A stretch of 64,000 bases of DNA, taken from assembly GCA_016795425.1 (NCBI GenBank), contig JAEUHG010000131.1:1-64000 (forward strand), in the 5' to 3' direction. Position numbers and translations under genes: made by a program. This stretch comes from Verrucomicrobiales bacterium. Lineage in GTDB: Bacteria > Verrucomicrobiota > Verrucomicrobiia > Limisphaerales > CAIMTB01. Of this stretch, positions 1-8,624 are shown one piece after another. The notes under the pieces were generated by a model. That model did no database searches, was not told the origin of the DNA, and worked only from the letters and a program-made list of their open reading frames with translations. How positions within the stretch are numbered: position 1 is the first letter of the stretch; every line of letters begins with the position of its first letter.

Positions 1-712
1 TCGACAGCGCTGCCGCGAAGTGTGGCCAACCCGGTTGGCGCCCCATGTCAATTCATTACTCACGTTGCAGATACGATTTCGCGGAACTCTCGGTCCCTGT
101 CATTCTCGCAAGCGATCTGACTTTTCGGACAGACTCTAAGCGGATCCCGGAGGAACTTCCTTATCGCCCATTGCCCGATGATTGGACTGGAGTCGCGGCC
201 TGATCGAGTGTCGGGTCTCGACACTTCGTGCCCGTCACTTCGCTGGGCGGGATTGTTTTGGCGCCGCTCTGCGTAGTGGATCCAGCCCCGGGCGTCACCC
301 GCTGGTTGCGTTGACTCTCGCATGAGAACACGCCTCCGCAAGCGAAGAGGGGTTGGGCCGGGTGCTACCGCTTCGACCCAGTCCACTCGATAGCCGTTCA
401 TTCCGCGCCGACTTCGAATTCATGGCTTCCAAATCTGCTACAGCCCGGTGGTTTTAGGCCTCCATCCACTGTGCTTGCTTGGATTCCCTCCAACTCCAAC
501 ACTGGCCGCCGGGAGTATTACTTCACCCGGTTGGGAGGCGGATAGCCCAGGGGCTTATCAATCCGGCCCAGGTCAAGACGTGACTGCCGTGTCGGACTAA
601 GCCAATCCGCCTCGCCGACTTCCTCCGACGGAAGGCGCGCCGCAATCCGCACTCCGTTGACACACAGGGGCGGCGCACTGGAAACAATGCCCGCCGTTCG
701 TCCTCCGCGTTC
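1..712. other. Gene-poor stretch, probably decayed sequence
   Basis: I find no reading frame here with a recognisable protein family, signal peptide or plausible start. The translated stretches are arginine-rich, as expected from shadow frames in GC-rich DNA. The right end adjoins a truncated PEP-CTERM relic at 713-946, so part of this stretch may be further decayed remains of that gene (for example 523-712 on the minus strand), but I cannot align it. The interval 947-1191, beyond the relic, is also gene-free and visibly richer in A+T than most of the window. Confidence 0.5.
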
Positions 713-946
713 TCATCGACCATTCCACTCCGTTTGCCGGAAGTGATTCCTGCGGTTCAAATCGCCGATGCGGACCTCCCACGATCCCCTGAAGCATCGA
801 TAGTGTAACGACTTGGACTCCGTCGGTCTTTCGCCCTGCCGCGATAGGGATATTCGATACCCTCCGTCGTCTGCGGTATGGTACCGCCATCCAGGCAACC
901 AGCCCTCCATCCTACCAACCGACACTCCTCCAGTCAGGGTCCCCAA
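713..946 (-). pseudogene. Truncated relic of a PEP-CTERM protein gene
   Basis: The minus-strand frame encodes about 77 residues that match two separate blocks of the intact neighbour at 1192-1917. MEGWLPGWRYH corresponds to MGNWLPGWRLF, and RISLSRQGERPTESKSLHY followed by GSWEVRIG corresponds to RISLLQVGEIPAGTNSLHY followed by GPWEVRVNG. Between the blocks roughly fifty residues of the intact protein are missing. There is no signal peptide at the start and no PEP-CTERM tail at the end. I infer a duplicated copy that suffered an internal deletion and lost both ends. The similarity was found by eye, but the order and spacing of the conserved blocks make chance resemblance unlikely. Confidence 0.6.
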
Positions 947-1191
947 CGGTCCTCCGCCCTACTCGAAATCAAGGTAACAAAATCGGCACAAGAAACAGTC
1001 AGCAGCCCCCGCCAAGGAAAAAGTGGAGCCATGCGCAAATGTTCATTTCAGTCTTCAGAAGGTACCTTCACATCGCTTGGCCAGGTAAAAGTCATCCAGC
1101 TTTTTCTCTTTAATGTTCTATTACTCCTTCGTCGACTCCCGCCACCGCTGAAGAGGAATAGGGCAGCGCACTTGCCCCGCATCTCCGTGCC

Positions 1192-1917
1192 CTACTGTGG
1201 ACCTTCCGCGGTCCCTGCAATACCTGCAGATGCCCTACGCCCACGACTCCAAGAGGCCACCCAAAGCAGGAGTCCAATACCCGTAATCCAAGATCCGCGA
1301 GGCTCTGGGATGATCGGATCCACCGAGAACTCGATGGTATCGATTGCACAGTAATTCGCCGAAGTTGTCTGCGTGAATTTCAGTTCGACCTCTTCTCCCG
1401 CCCACGTCGATACATCAACTGAGACATCCTGTAGCGTAAAACTAGTGTCTGCCTCGCTCCATCCGATGAGATCTAAACTAATCCCGTTAACTCTTACCTC
1501 CCAAGGCCCCATAACCGCTTTATAGTGCAAGGAATTTGTTCCGGCCGGAATCTCGCCTACCTGTAACAGTGAGATTCTTGCATCCTCACCACTTGGCCTT
1601 CCTGCCAAAAAAGCCAAACGCCCCTCCAACGGCACGTCCCACGCGTGATAGTTAACATCATACAACGTAAACACCTCCGTACCTGGACCTCGATTCAGTG
1701 GGATTGTTCCAGATGTGCCCTCGATACTCCCGGCAAATAGTCGCCACCCCGGCAACCAATTCCCCATCAAACCGATCTTCTCCCCGGTCCCACCTTCGCC
1801 CACAACCCCCGTACTCGTGTCCCCAGACTCAAAGTCGAGATTTTGGAAAGGGACCGCCGCACTAGCCGCCTGCAGGAGACCCAAGACCAGGACAGTACTA
1901 CCGATCATCGTCTTCAT
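1192..1917 (-). CDS. Exported PEP-CTERM domain protein
   Basis: This is a secreted protein of about 241 residues with an N-terminal signal peptide (hydrophobic run TVLVLGLLQAASAA at about residues 7-20). A beta-rich middle resembles a jelly-roll or carbohydrate-binding fold. The C-terminus is a typical sorting signal: the PEP motif in IPEPRGSW, a hydrophobic helix GIGLLLWVAS, then basic residues. Proteins with such tails are handled by exosortase in Gram-negative bacteria and often belong to the cell surface or matrix. The start at MKTMIG is chosen because it leads directly into the signal peptide; an in-frame ATG lies 33 bases upstream. Base composition is lower in G+C than in the neighbouring genes, which may point to recent acquisition. 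The ligand is unknown. A broken relative lies just downstream. Confidence 0.75.
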   Translation of the reverse strand: MKTMIGSTVLVLGLLQAASAAVPFQNLDFESGDTSTGVVGEGGTGEKIGLMGNWLPGWRLFAGSIEGTSGTIPLNRGPGTEVFTLYDVNYHAWDVPLEGRLAFLAGRPSGEDARISLLQVGEIPAGTNSLHYKAVMGPWEVRVNGISLDLIGWSEADTSFTLQDVSVDVSTWAGEEVELKFTQTTSANYCAIDTIEFSVDPIIPEPRGSWITGIGLLLWVASWSRGRRASAGIAGTAEGPQ

Positions 1918-2097
1918 ACCTGCGACTCTTGTTCGATGAGGAGAGGTCATCTCCCCATACTATGACGACCACACCGCACTCGATTTTTGACAGCGTTGAG
2001 GAGAGGTACCTTGTCGCTCGCGATGATGGCACAAATTTGCGGTGGTTGGGAGGAGCAGATGTCGGGAAGCAAGGCGCCGGGGGCACGTCCATAAGCC

Positions 2098-2505
2098 CTG
2101 TCGCAGCGCGACAGCGCTATGGAATTTGGCCGTTTTTGGCACGCCAACGACGTGCCGGCAGATCAGCCCAGGGTCACACCCTGGGAATTGGGTCAGCGTT
2201 TGAATGATTGCCACGCTGAAGGTGTGGCGGGATGGGCTCGAATCTTGAGTTCGGAGGAACTCCCGGCACTCCTTCAGAGTGCCATCGGTTTTCGGCACCG
2301 GTTTTCCCGGGGTGCTACCCCGGGCTGGGTTGCCCGCACACCTTCGGTGTGCAGGGAAGACACCCCATGACGGACAGCGAGGCGTAGTTGCGACTTGGCG
2401 GTAGAACGCCAAATTCGCGCAACTGGGCACCCGCAAACTTCGTCGATATCGACCAATCCACAGCCAGAAGACGGCCAAACCAGGCATCCTCGCTCTGCGA
2501 CGAGG
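2098..2505. repeat. Array of at least ten different short palindromes
   Basis: Perfect or near-perfect hairpins follow one another with unrelated stem sequences. Positions: 2098-2114 (CTGTCGC/GCGACAG), 2138-2156 (GGCACG/CGTGCC), 2167-2185 (CCCAGGGT/ACCCTGGG), 2210-2228 (one G-T pair), 2247-2262 (GAGTTC/GAACTC), 2265-2283 (GGCACTC/GAGTGCC), 2306-2324 (CCCGGGGT/ACCCCGGG), 2336-2352 (GCACACC/GGTGTGC), a nested double hairpin at 2386-2424 (AGTTGCG and TTGGCG stems), and 2488-2505. Stems are mostly 6-8 bp and loops mostly 3-7 nt. I see no credible protein in 1951-2704. The pairing is conserved in form but not in sequence, so it is not an ordinary REP element. Confidence 0.75.
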
Positions 2506-2704
2506 TGCCCTGGGTTCGGAGGCCCATGCAGAGTGGATGCCGGAACGGGCTGGCCCCAGGTGAGCGGGCCGTCAGCGAGCGGACCGGGTGCGGCACCGGA
2601 GTGGTGGTGCGCCGCGGCCGCTACTGACAGTGGCACTGACAGTCCGGGGTGTTTGGCGCCTTCGGGACGCGGCAACGCGTTGCGAGACAAGGGGAGGAGA
2701 AGTT

Positions 2705-2779
2705 TGGCTCCAGAGGTAGGACTCGAACCTACAACCCCACGGTTAACAGCCGCGTGCTCTACCATTGAGCTACTCTGGA
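2705..2779 (-). tRNA. tRNA-Asn (GTT)
   Basis: The minus strand folds as a complete tRNA. The acceptor stem is TCCAGAG/CTCTGGA, the D arm is GCTC...GAGC, and the anticodon stem CGCGG/CCGTG encloses loop CTGTTAA with anticodon GTT. The T arm is GTAGG/CCTAC with loop TTCGAGT. The discriminator G at 2708 is followed by an encoded CCA (2705-2707). The anticodon reads asparagine codons. A matching promoter lies directly upstream. Confidence 0.96.
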
Positions 2780-3078
2780 ACCCCGCAGCAAGGGGCGGGA
2801 AATGTATCGTCCGAACCCACGGCGTCAACGGGTTTGTGCGTGCAACAAGGTGCCTCCCTGAATCGAATTGGATCCCTCAGCGAGCAACCTTCGCCGCGAG
2901 GCCCGAAAATCCGTGGATTTGCAGGGCATTTGCCAACCTCGTCGCGTCGCCCTTCGCCCGTTCATTCTCCAGGAATTCCTCTGGCGAAGTTCTGGGTCGG
3001 CGCTTCCGTGGGATATCCGTCGTTGGGGTTCGCCGTCGATCGCCGACACTTCAGCAAGGCGGTATCGGATGAAGCCGG
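2780..3078. other. Intergenic region between tRNA-Asn and transporter gene
   Basis: Apart from the tRNA promoter at 2801-2828, I see no gene, clear terminator or repeat in this roughly 300-base stretch. It separates the tRNA from the 3' end of the POT transporter gene. Confidence 0.4.
2801..2828 (-). promoter_or_regulatory. Sigma-70-type promoter of tRNA-Asn
   Basis: On the minus strand the -35 box TTGACG (2823-2828) and the -10 box TACATT (2801-2806) are separated by 16 bases. The -10 box ends about 21 bases before the mature tRNA 5' end. The bases after the -10 box are very GC-rich (TCCCGCCCC), the kind of discriminator known from stable-RNA promoters under stringent control in other bacteria. 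The match is strong; the regulatory reading is inference. Confidence 0.6.
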
Positions 3079-4977
3079 TCAGGCGCCTGGCTGCAGGTAG
3101 GACTTGCCCCGATACCGCGAGGCCAAGAACAGAAACGCCACCGAGGCCACCGCCATTAGGACGGCAAACAACCAAAAGAAGGTCGACAATGACAGCTTCT
3201 GAAGCGGGGCCAGGAATGCCACCAGAACATTGCCGAACGTCACGCATAGTAGCCAGAAACCGGCGATGGTCGACTTCATGGCCCGGGGTGCCTGGGTGTA
3301 GGCGAATTCGAGTCCGGTGACCGAGACCAGCACCTCCGCAGTGGTGACCACGAGGTACGGGATCACCTGCCAAAGGACATGCACCGTACCGGGGCCCTGG
3401 ACCTGGATTCGCATTTGAAGGAGAGCCACGGCGACGAACGACAGCGACGTCAGACACATGCCAATGCCCATTCGCTGCAGCGGCCTCAGTGGCCGTCCTC
3501 GTCGTTCCAGCGGTTGATACACCAGGAGGTTCAATAGCGGGATGACCAGCATGACGAACAAGGGGTTCAGTGCGGAGATCTGGGCTGGCAGCAAGTCGAC
3601 TCGCGCGGTTTCCGGCTTCATGAAATGCGCCGCAGCAGCCCCGACGCCCCACACTCCAACCAAACCCAGGGCACCCAAAGTCACGGACCGTGACAGGGCA
3701 CGATTCGACACCCAAGCGAAGAGCCATACCGCGCCAAATGCCGCGCCACAGACGGTGGCGGGTATCAGCCATCCGCTCCAAATGGCTTTCGGCACCACCA
3801 AGGTGAGGTTCATGGCCTTGGCCTGCTCCACCCAGGTGGAGGCGTGCTGATCGAAGAGGGCCCAAAAGACGCTCACCATGGAGAACACCACGATGATTCG
3901 CAGCACCGCCGGCGGGCCCTCGGCCGCTTCTTCACCGAAATGACGCCGGGCGGGCGCCCAAAAATCCTCTCCGGGACGGCGCTCGCCGCGATGCCGCAAG
4001 CTGAACATCAGAACCGACAGAAATCCGGTGTCTTCCTGCAGTACTTGCCGCTTGCGGAACAAAGCGAAACCTACGGAGCAGGCCAGAACTGAGCCCAAGG
4101 CGTGCGGCCAATAGGTCCCCGCGATGTGCACCACCGCGCCGCCGGTGGCGCTCAAACCGCCTTTCATGGCGGCGTCCACGATCTCCTCGGCAACCCCCGC
4201 ACCCACGGCCACCAGGACCAGGATCGGCGTCGCCATCAACGAGGACGCCACAAAGTCGAGGGCGCCCAATCGACCGCCTGGTTTCGGTGGCACACGAACA
4301 AACCGGTTGCGGCCCATCCAAAAAATGACCGTGGCAACCGCCATTAGAATCCCGGGCACGCCAAACGCCACTTCGGGGCCGTAATGCTTGTAAAGGTAGG
4401 GGGTCATCAGGCTCGCGAAGAACGAGCCGAAGTTGATCATGAAATAGAAGATCTGAAACACCCGGGTAATCAGGTGACCATTCCTGGAGGTGAACTGGTC
4501 TCCCACGTTGGCGGAGACGCACGGTTTGATGCCTCCAGATCCGAGCGCGATAAGGGTCAACCCGGCAAGCATGGCACCCTCCGCGACCCCAAGGTTGCCG
4601 AGAACTCCCGCGCGCCCGGCGATCGCCAGGGCGGCATGGCCGGAGCAGTAAATGAGGGAGACCAATAGGATGACGCGATACTTGCCGAGCCAACGATCCG
4701 CCAGGATGGCTCCGATCATCGGGAAAAGATACACACCCGCCATGAACAGATGAGTGATCTGCGTCGCGCGCACCTTCGCACTCGCAAGGTCGGTGCTGGA
4801 TACGGCGGATTCCGCCGCGAAACCTATGAACAGGCTTGTCAGGTAAACGTAGAGGATCTGGCGCATCCCGTAGTACGAGAAACGCTCGGCACCTTCATTG
4901 CCGACGATGTAGGGGATGCCGGGTGGAAATCGGTCGTCGCGGTCGACCTTTATCGCTGGCGTTTGCCTGCTGCTCAC
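3079..4977 (-). CDS. POT-family proton-coupled oligopeptide transporter
   Basis: This is a 632-residue inner-membrane protein of the major facilitator superfamily, proton-dependent oligopeptide transporter branch (PTR2/POT), which imports di- and tripeptides with protons. The family's first-helix motif ExxERF is present as NEGAERFSYYG near residues 27-37, followed by MRQILYVYL. GSGGIKPCVSANVGDQF in helices 4-5 is the PTR2 signature region. About 12-14 hydrophobic segments are spread along the sequence. The length is at the upper end for bacterial members, because of extra hydrophilic loops in the middle (about residues 320-350). The start ATG gives a short polar N-terminus before the first motif. 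The gene stands alone, transcribed away from the next gene. Substrate specificity beyond small peptides cannot be read from the sequence. Confidence 0.9.
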   Translation of the reverse strand: MSSRQTPAIKVDRDDRFPPGIPYIVGNEGAERFSYYGMRQILYVYLTSLFIGFAAESAVSSTDLASAKVRATQITHLFMAGVYLFPMIGAILADRWLGKYRVILLVSLIYCSGHAALAIAGRAGVLGNLGVAEGAMLAGLTLIALGSGGIKPCVSANVGDQFTSRNGHLITRVFQIFYFMINFGSFFASLMTPYLYKHYGPEVAFGVPGILMAVATVIFWMGRNRFVRVPPKPGGRLGALDFVASSLMATPILVLVAVGAGVAEEIVDAAMKGGLSATGGAVVHIAGTYWPHALGSVLACSVGFALFRKRQVLQEDTGFLSVLMFSLRHRGERRPGEDFWAPARRHFGEEAAEGPPAVLRIIVVFSMVSVFWALFDQHASTWVEQAKAMNLTLVVPKAIWSGWLIPATVCGAAFGAVWLFAWVSNRALSRSVTLGALGLVGVWGVGAAAAHFMKPETARVDLLPAQISALNPLFVMLVIPLLNLLVYQPLERRGRPLRPLQRMGIGMCLTSLSFVAVALLQMRIQVQGPGTVHVLWQVIPYLVVTTAEVLVSVTGLEFAYTQAPRAMKSTIAGFWLLCVTFGNVLVAFLAPLQKLSLSTFFWLFAVLMAVASVAFLFLASRYRGKSYLQPGA

Positions 4978-5112
4978 GGGCCCGAAGCGTAACCAGCGCC
5001 CTCGCGCCGGAGGAACATCTATTCTTGCGGCGTCGGTCGACGGTGCGGCGCCGGGAAGCGTGGTTGGGGAAGAGGGAAGCGGGGGAGGAAGTCGCCACGA
5101 GTGGAAGACGGC

Positions 5113-5234
5113 TCATCGGGCAGAGGCGCTGAGGCGCGAAGGGGATGGGAAGAGGCGAAGGAACCCAGCCGCCGACCATCAGAACTTCTCTTCTGCCTCC
5201 CTTTGCTCTGCGGCTCAGCGCCTTTGCGCGATGA
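5113..5234. repeat. Inverted repeat in intergenic region
   Basis: Two 25-base arms (5113-5137 and 5210-5234) are reverse complements at 22 of 25 positions; the shared core is AGGCGCTGAG. About 72 bases lie between them. The whole element would form a long hairpin in RNA or a cruciform in DNA. Similar GAGGCGC(T)GAGGCGC-type sequences occur in intergenic regions of many bacteria, but I cannot assign a family. The rest of 4978-5284 shows no gene; the right arm lies close to possible upstream starts of the following gene. Confidence 0.7.
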
Positions 5235-5284
5235 ACCAGCCCTTCCTTGTGCCTTCATGGCCCGACCGTCACTTCACTCCCCAA

Positions 5285-6046
5285 ATGGGCTCGCCCTGTC
5301 GCGCTCGATTCCTTCAATCTCCCGAGGTGCACCGCCCCCGTTTCTTCCGTGGTTTGCTGTTCGCTCTTGGCCTCGTTGGCTTCTCGGTTCACGGGGCCGG
5401 CGATTCCCCCAATACCTTGACGGCAGCCGAGCGCTCAGAGGGATGGCGGCTACTCTTCGACGGGAATTCCAGCGCCGGTTGGCGTGCCATCAAGAAATCC
5501 GAATTTCCCACCAACGGCTGGGCCATCGCCGAAGGCTGTATTCGGCATCTGCCAAAAGGGGGCGGTGGCGACATTGTAACCACCGAAAAGTTCAGCAGCT
5601 ATGAACTAAGGTTCGAATGGAAGATGAATGCCGGCGGCAACAGCGGGCTGAAGTATTTCGTGGATGAAACACGCAGCGTTCATCCCGGCCACGAATACCA
5701 GCTCTTGGGCCCCACCACGACCGCCGAGGCAGTGCGGGACCTGAAGCACGCAACCGCGTCCTTCTATGACGTGCTGCCGGTCCAGACGAATGCCCTGCCC
5801 CGCCCGCCCGGCGAGTGGAACCAATCGCGCATCGTGGTACGAAAATCCAAGGTCGAACACTGGCTGAACGGCGAAAAGGTGCTGACCTACGATCTGGAGA
5901 GTCCCGAGGTCAAAGCGGCGATTGCCGCCAGCAAATTCCGCGGAGTTGCAGGCTTCGGGTCGGTGTTTCCACATCCGATCCTGCTGCAGGATCACGGAGG
6001 GGACGCGTGGTTCCGGAACCTGAAGATCCGAACCTTGGCGGACTGA
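5285..6046 (+). CDS. Exported DUF1080 (3-keto-disaccharide hydrolase-like) protein
   Basis: This is a secreted protein of about 253 residues. A signal peptide (GLLFALGLVGFSVHGA, about residues 23-38) precedes one DUF1080 domain that fills the rest. The family is a concanavalin-like beta sandwich, and some members hydrolyse 3-keto-glycosides. Typical family features are WRLLFDGNSSAGWR at the domain start, the core ELRFEWKMNAGGNSGLKY, and a GEWNQSRIVV strand. The chosen ATG is the last one before the signal peptide. A further ATG at 5231 would extend into the inverted repeat and is less likely. Together with the Gfo/Idh oxidoreductase at 7053-8477 it fits a keto-sugar degradation theme (inference). 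Function is by family only. Confidence 0.82.
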   Translation: MGSPCRARFLQSPEVHRPRFFRGLLFALGLVGFSVHGAGDSPNTLTAAERSEGWRLLFDGNSSAGWRAIKKSEFPTNGWAIAEGCIRHLPKGGGGDIVTTEKFSSYELRFEWKMNAGGNSGLKYFVDETRSVHPGHEYQLLGPTTTAEAVRDLKHATASFYDVLPVQTNALPRPPGEWNQSRIVVRKSKVEHWLNGEKVLTYDLESPEVKAAIAASKFRGVAGFGSVFPHPILLQDHGGDAWFRNLKIRTLAD

Positions 6047-6104
6047 AAGGCAGCGGGTGGAACTGACGGATCGTGTCTGCAGGCGGCCGCAGCTCGGTCC
6101 GTTC

Positions 6105-6764
6105 TCAACTGGAGCGACGGGTCATGAACGCCGCTGCCGCGACGCCGACGGCCAGCAACGCCAGCATCGAACCACCATCCGGCACCGAAGTGGCAGGCGA
6201 TGTCGTCGAACCAAAGCCGACGTCGCCAGAACTCCCGCCAACCGATGGGAGGGAGGCAAGACTCGGTCCATAAAGGGCGATGCCAGTGATATCGTCGGGC
6301 ACCTGGATGCTCAGGCGACCCAGGATCGGCACACTGATGGTCTTGACCTCGGTGATTCGATCATTAACGACCACCATCGTATCGGTCGACCAACGGTTCC
6401 AATCGCTGATGTCCCAAATGACGTAGTCTTCCGCTGCCTGCAAGGCGAGGTAAGTGAGCTGCGGACGTTCCGCCGAGGTCAGCACCAGTGTGGCGAGGAT
6501 CTTGTCCAGCGCAAAGGTGGTCTTGAAGAGTTCGGTGCCACCGGATTCGGTCCAAAGTCCATCCGATCGAGTGATGCCATAGACCAGACTCTCACCGGCG
6601 TAGGTCGCCGGCAGGCTCCCGCCCTCGGAGATCTTGCCTTGATAATCCCCGAACAGATTGACGGCGAACGGAAGGGCGTGGGTCGGGAGCGTCGCGGCGC
6701 CCAGGGCGAATCCAAGTCCCAGAACCCATCGAAGACGACGAAGAAGGTGGATTGTACGACACAT
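6105..6764 (-). CDS. Exported VPDGG-CTERM protein
   Basis: This is an exported protein of 219 residues with a basic N-terminus, a signal peptide (WVLGLGFALGAATLPTHA at about residues 12-29) and a C-terminal sorting tail. The tail has VPDGGSMLALLAVGVAAAA followed by RR, matching the VPDSG-CTERM variant of PEP-CTERM sorting signals known from Verrucomicrobiota. The mature part is beta-rich with no catalytic motif that I recognise. The start ATG at 6764 is chosen over one 60 bases upstream because it gives a compact signal peptide. It converges with the DUF1080 gene. The protein is probably anchored at or released from the envelope. Its ligand or partner is unknown. Confidence 0.72.
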   Translation of the reverse strand: MCRTIHLLRRLRWVLGLGFALGAATLPTHALPFAVNLFGDYQGKISEGGSLPATYAGESLVYGITRSDGLWTESGGTELFKTTFALDKILATLVLTSAERPQLTYLALQAAEDYVIWDISDWNRWSTDTMVVVNDRITEVKTISVPILGRLSIQVPDDITGIALYGPSLASLPSVGGSSGDVGFGSTTSPATSVPDGGSMLALLAVGVAAAAFMTRRSS

Positions 6765-7052
6765 CGGATGGCTCGGCGGATGGCGATTCACGCTCCACCG
6801 GCGAATGCGAAGCGGGGATCCCATTCCGCTTGGAATTCCCTTCGGACGCCAATGGGGAGCGACTCATCCCCCTCTTCTTATCGGCGAGGAACGGTGTCCC
6901 TTGAGGTGCTCCGTCAATGACGGTTGCTTCGCAGATGTTGTCGCCGGCGGGACAAAGGGTTCGCCGCGCAAACTCCCGCCGCGGAGTACACCCAACAGCA
7001 TCGAAGAGGCGATGCCGGGTTTCCACGACCGACCGATCACCTAGGAAAACGG

Positions 7053-8477
7053 CTAACCAAGCGACCAACCTTCGCGATAGGTGCGCCTCAGGAAAGCGTT
7101 GGCTTCCGGAACATTGGTGAATTGGAACCCGGCAGAATCCCAAAGCAATTGGCTGCGTGTGAGTTTTTCCCTCAGTTGAACCCGTAATCCGACATTGCCC
7201 AGGAGCACCGTTTCGGCCAACGGCCCGGCCCAGTCGAAATGTGAGCCCGCACGGGTGTTCTGCTTGCAGCAGGCCGACCACTCGGCGTAAGCGCCCTGTG
7301 GCACCCTGGGGATCTTCGCTTCCAGACGTCCGACCTCGATCCGTCGCTTTTCGGGATAAATCCGACCCCCGAGAATGTAGCCTTCGGTTCCGACGAGGAG
7401 GCGCCCGTTATCGCCAAGCACTTCGTCGTCCTCCAGATCCGCAGGTCGCGGCGGGCGCAACCCGCCGTCGTACCACACCAATTTGACGGGAGGCATGGCG
7501 ATGGCGCCGGCGTCGGTCCCGGTCAGGTTGGCGACCTGGAAATTGTTGAGCTGAACCTCCGCGGGACGGGCGGGGAACTGGTAGGTGACCATGGAAGCCA
7601 GCGGAAAGGTCTCTTCGTTGACCCGGCTTGAGCTGGCTTGCACCGAAGTGGGAGCGCCCAGCTTCAAAGCCCGGAACACCGGGTCGAAGGAATGACAACC
7701 GATGTCACCGAGCGCGCCGGTTCCGAAGTCCCACCAACCCCGCCATTTGAACGGTGCATAAATCGGGTGATACGGCCGCATGGGGGCGGGCCCAAGCCAA
7801 AGATCCCAATCCAGATCGGCCGGGACCGGCGGGGTGTCACTTGGTCGCCTCACGCCTTGGGGCCAGTATTCGTCAAACAGGCCGCGCGAGGGGCGATCGG
7901 TCCAGATATGGACCTCCGTGACCTTCCCGATGGCGCCGCTCCACACGATTTCACAAAGTCGCCGGGTTTCTTCGCTCGCCTGGCCCTGATTGCCCATCTG
8001 GGTCGAAAGTCTGGCTTGGCGTGCCGCCTCGGCCACTTGGCGGGCCTCCCAGACCGAATGCGTCAGAGGCTTCTCGCAGTACACATGCTTGCCGCGGCGA
8101 ATGGCGGCCATGGACGCGAAGGCATGCTGATGATCCGGGGTGCCGACGACCACCGCATCGATCTCCTTCACCTTGTCCAGCATCTCGCGGTAATCCTTGA
8201 ACTTCTGGGCCTGCGGGAACTTCTTGAACGTGCCGGCGGCATGTCGCCAATCGACGTCGCACAGTGCCACGATGTTGTCATTGGGGAACTGACTGACATC
8301 GTGGCCGCCCTGGCCACCGACACCGATGCCCGCAATGTTGAGCCGGTTGCTTGGTGCGGCCTCGCCCCCGAGGCCAAGCACCCGCCCAGGAACGATCTGA
8401 ACCGTCGCTGCGGCCAAAACGGTGCGGCGAAGGAAGACGCGGCGGCGGATCGATTCGGGCGTGGCGTGCGATTTCAT
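7053..8477 (-). CDS. Tat-exported Gfo/Idh/MocA family oxidoreductase
   Basis: This NAD(P)-dependent sugar or polyol oxidoreductase has 474 residues. The N-terminus carries a twin-arginine signal (RRRVFLRR followed by a hydrophobic stretch), so it is exported folded, probably with its cofactor bound. The nucleotide-binding Rossmann fold begins at NIAGIGVGGQGG. The family motif CEKPLT appears near residue 140, and the C-terminal half is the alpha/beta substrate domain (WWDFGTGALGDIGCHSFD). The ATG at 8477 sits just before the Tat signal; the longer upstream frame has no supporting feature. Such Tat-exported members are abundant in Verrucomicrobiota and Planctomycetota. Some relatives make or use 3-keto sugars, which would match the nearby DUF1080 protein; this link is inference. 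Confidence 0.88.
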   Translation of the reverse strand: MKSHATPESIRRRVFLRRTVLAAATVQIVPGRVLGLGGEAAPSNRLNIAGIGVGGQGGHDVSQFPNDNIVALCDVDWRHAAGTFKKFPQAQKFKDYREMLDKVKEIDAVVVGTPDHQHAFASMAAIRRGKHVYCEKPLTHSVWEARQVAEAARQARLSTQMGNQGQASEETRRLCEIVWSGAIGKVTEVHIWTDRPSRGLFDEYWPQGVRRPSDTPPVPADLDWDLWLGPAPMRPYHPIYAPFKWRGWWDFGTGALGDIGCHSFDPVFRALKLGAPTSVQASSSRVNEETFPLASMVTYQFPARPAEVQLNNFQVANLTGTDAGAIAMPPVKLVWYDGGLRPPRPADLEDDEVLGDNGRLLVGTEGYILGGRIYPEKRRIEVGRLEAKIPRVPQGAYAEWSACCKQNTRAGSHFDWAGPLAETVLLGNVGLRVQLREKLTRSQLLWDSAGFQFTNVPEANAFLRRTYREGWSLG

Positions 8478-8624
8478 GGCGGCAGAATGGCGGAGGTGAA
8501 TGACCGACACGCTTCCCGATTCACGCCACCGCAGCAACACTGATGACGCGAATGGCGTCCAAGGCCAACCTGCCTTGGACGCCATTGCCTGCCCTTGAGT
8601 GCGCGGGGCGCGGGGCCCGGAGAC

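Noticed and set aside
60..401. Minus-strand frame of 113 codons at the left edge
   Set aside because: No signal peptide, domain or plausible context; arginine-rich composition typical of a chance frame.
2098..2505. CRISPR array
   Set aside because: The units are palindromes of different sequence without a constant repeat or spacers of uniform length, and no cas gene is present.
2274..2828. Minus-strand open frame covering tRNA-Asn
   Set aside because: The phrase FQSSSMVEHAAVNRG is the tRNA read as protein, a common annotation error; the rest is palindrome array.
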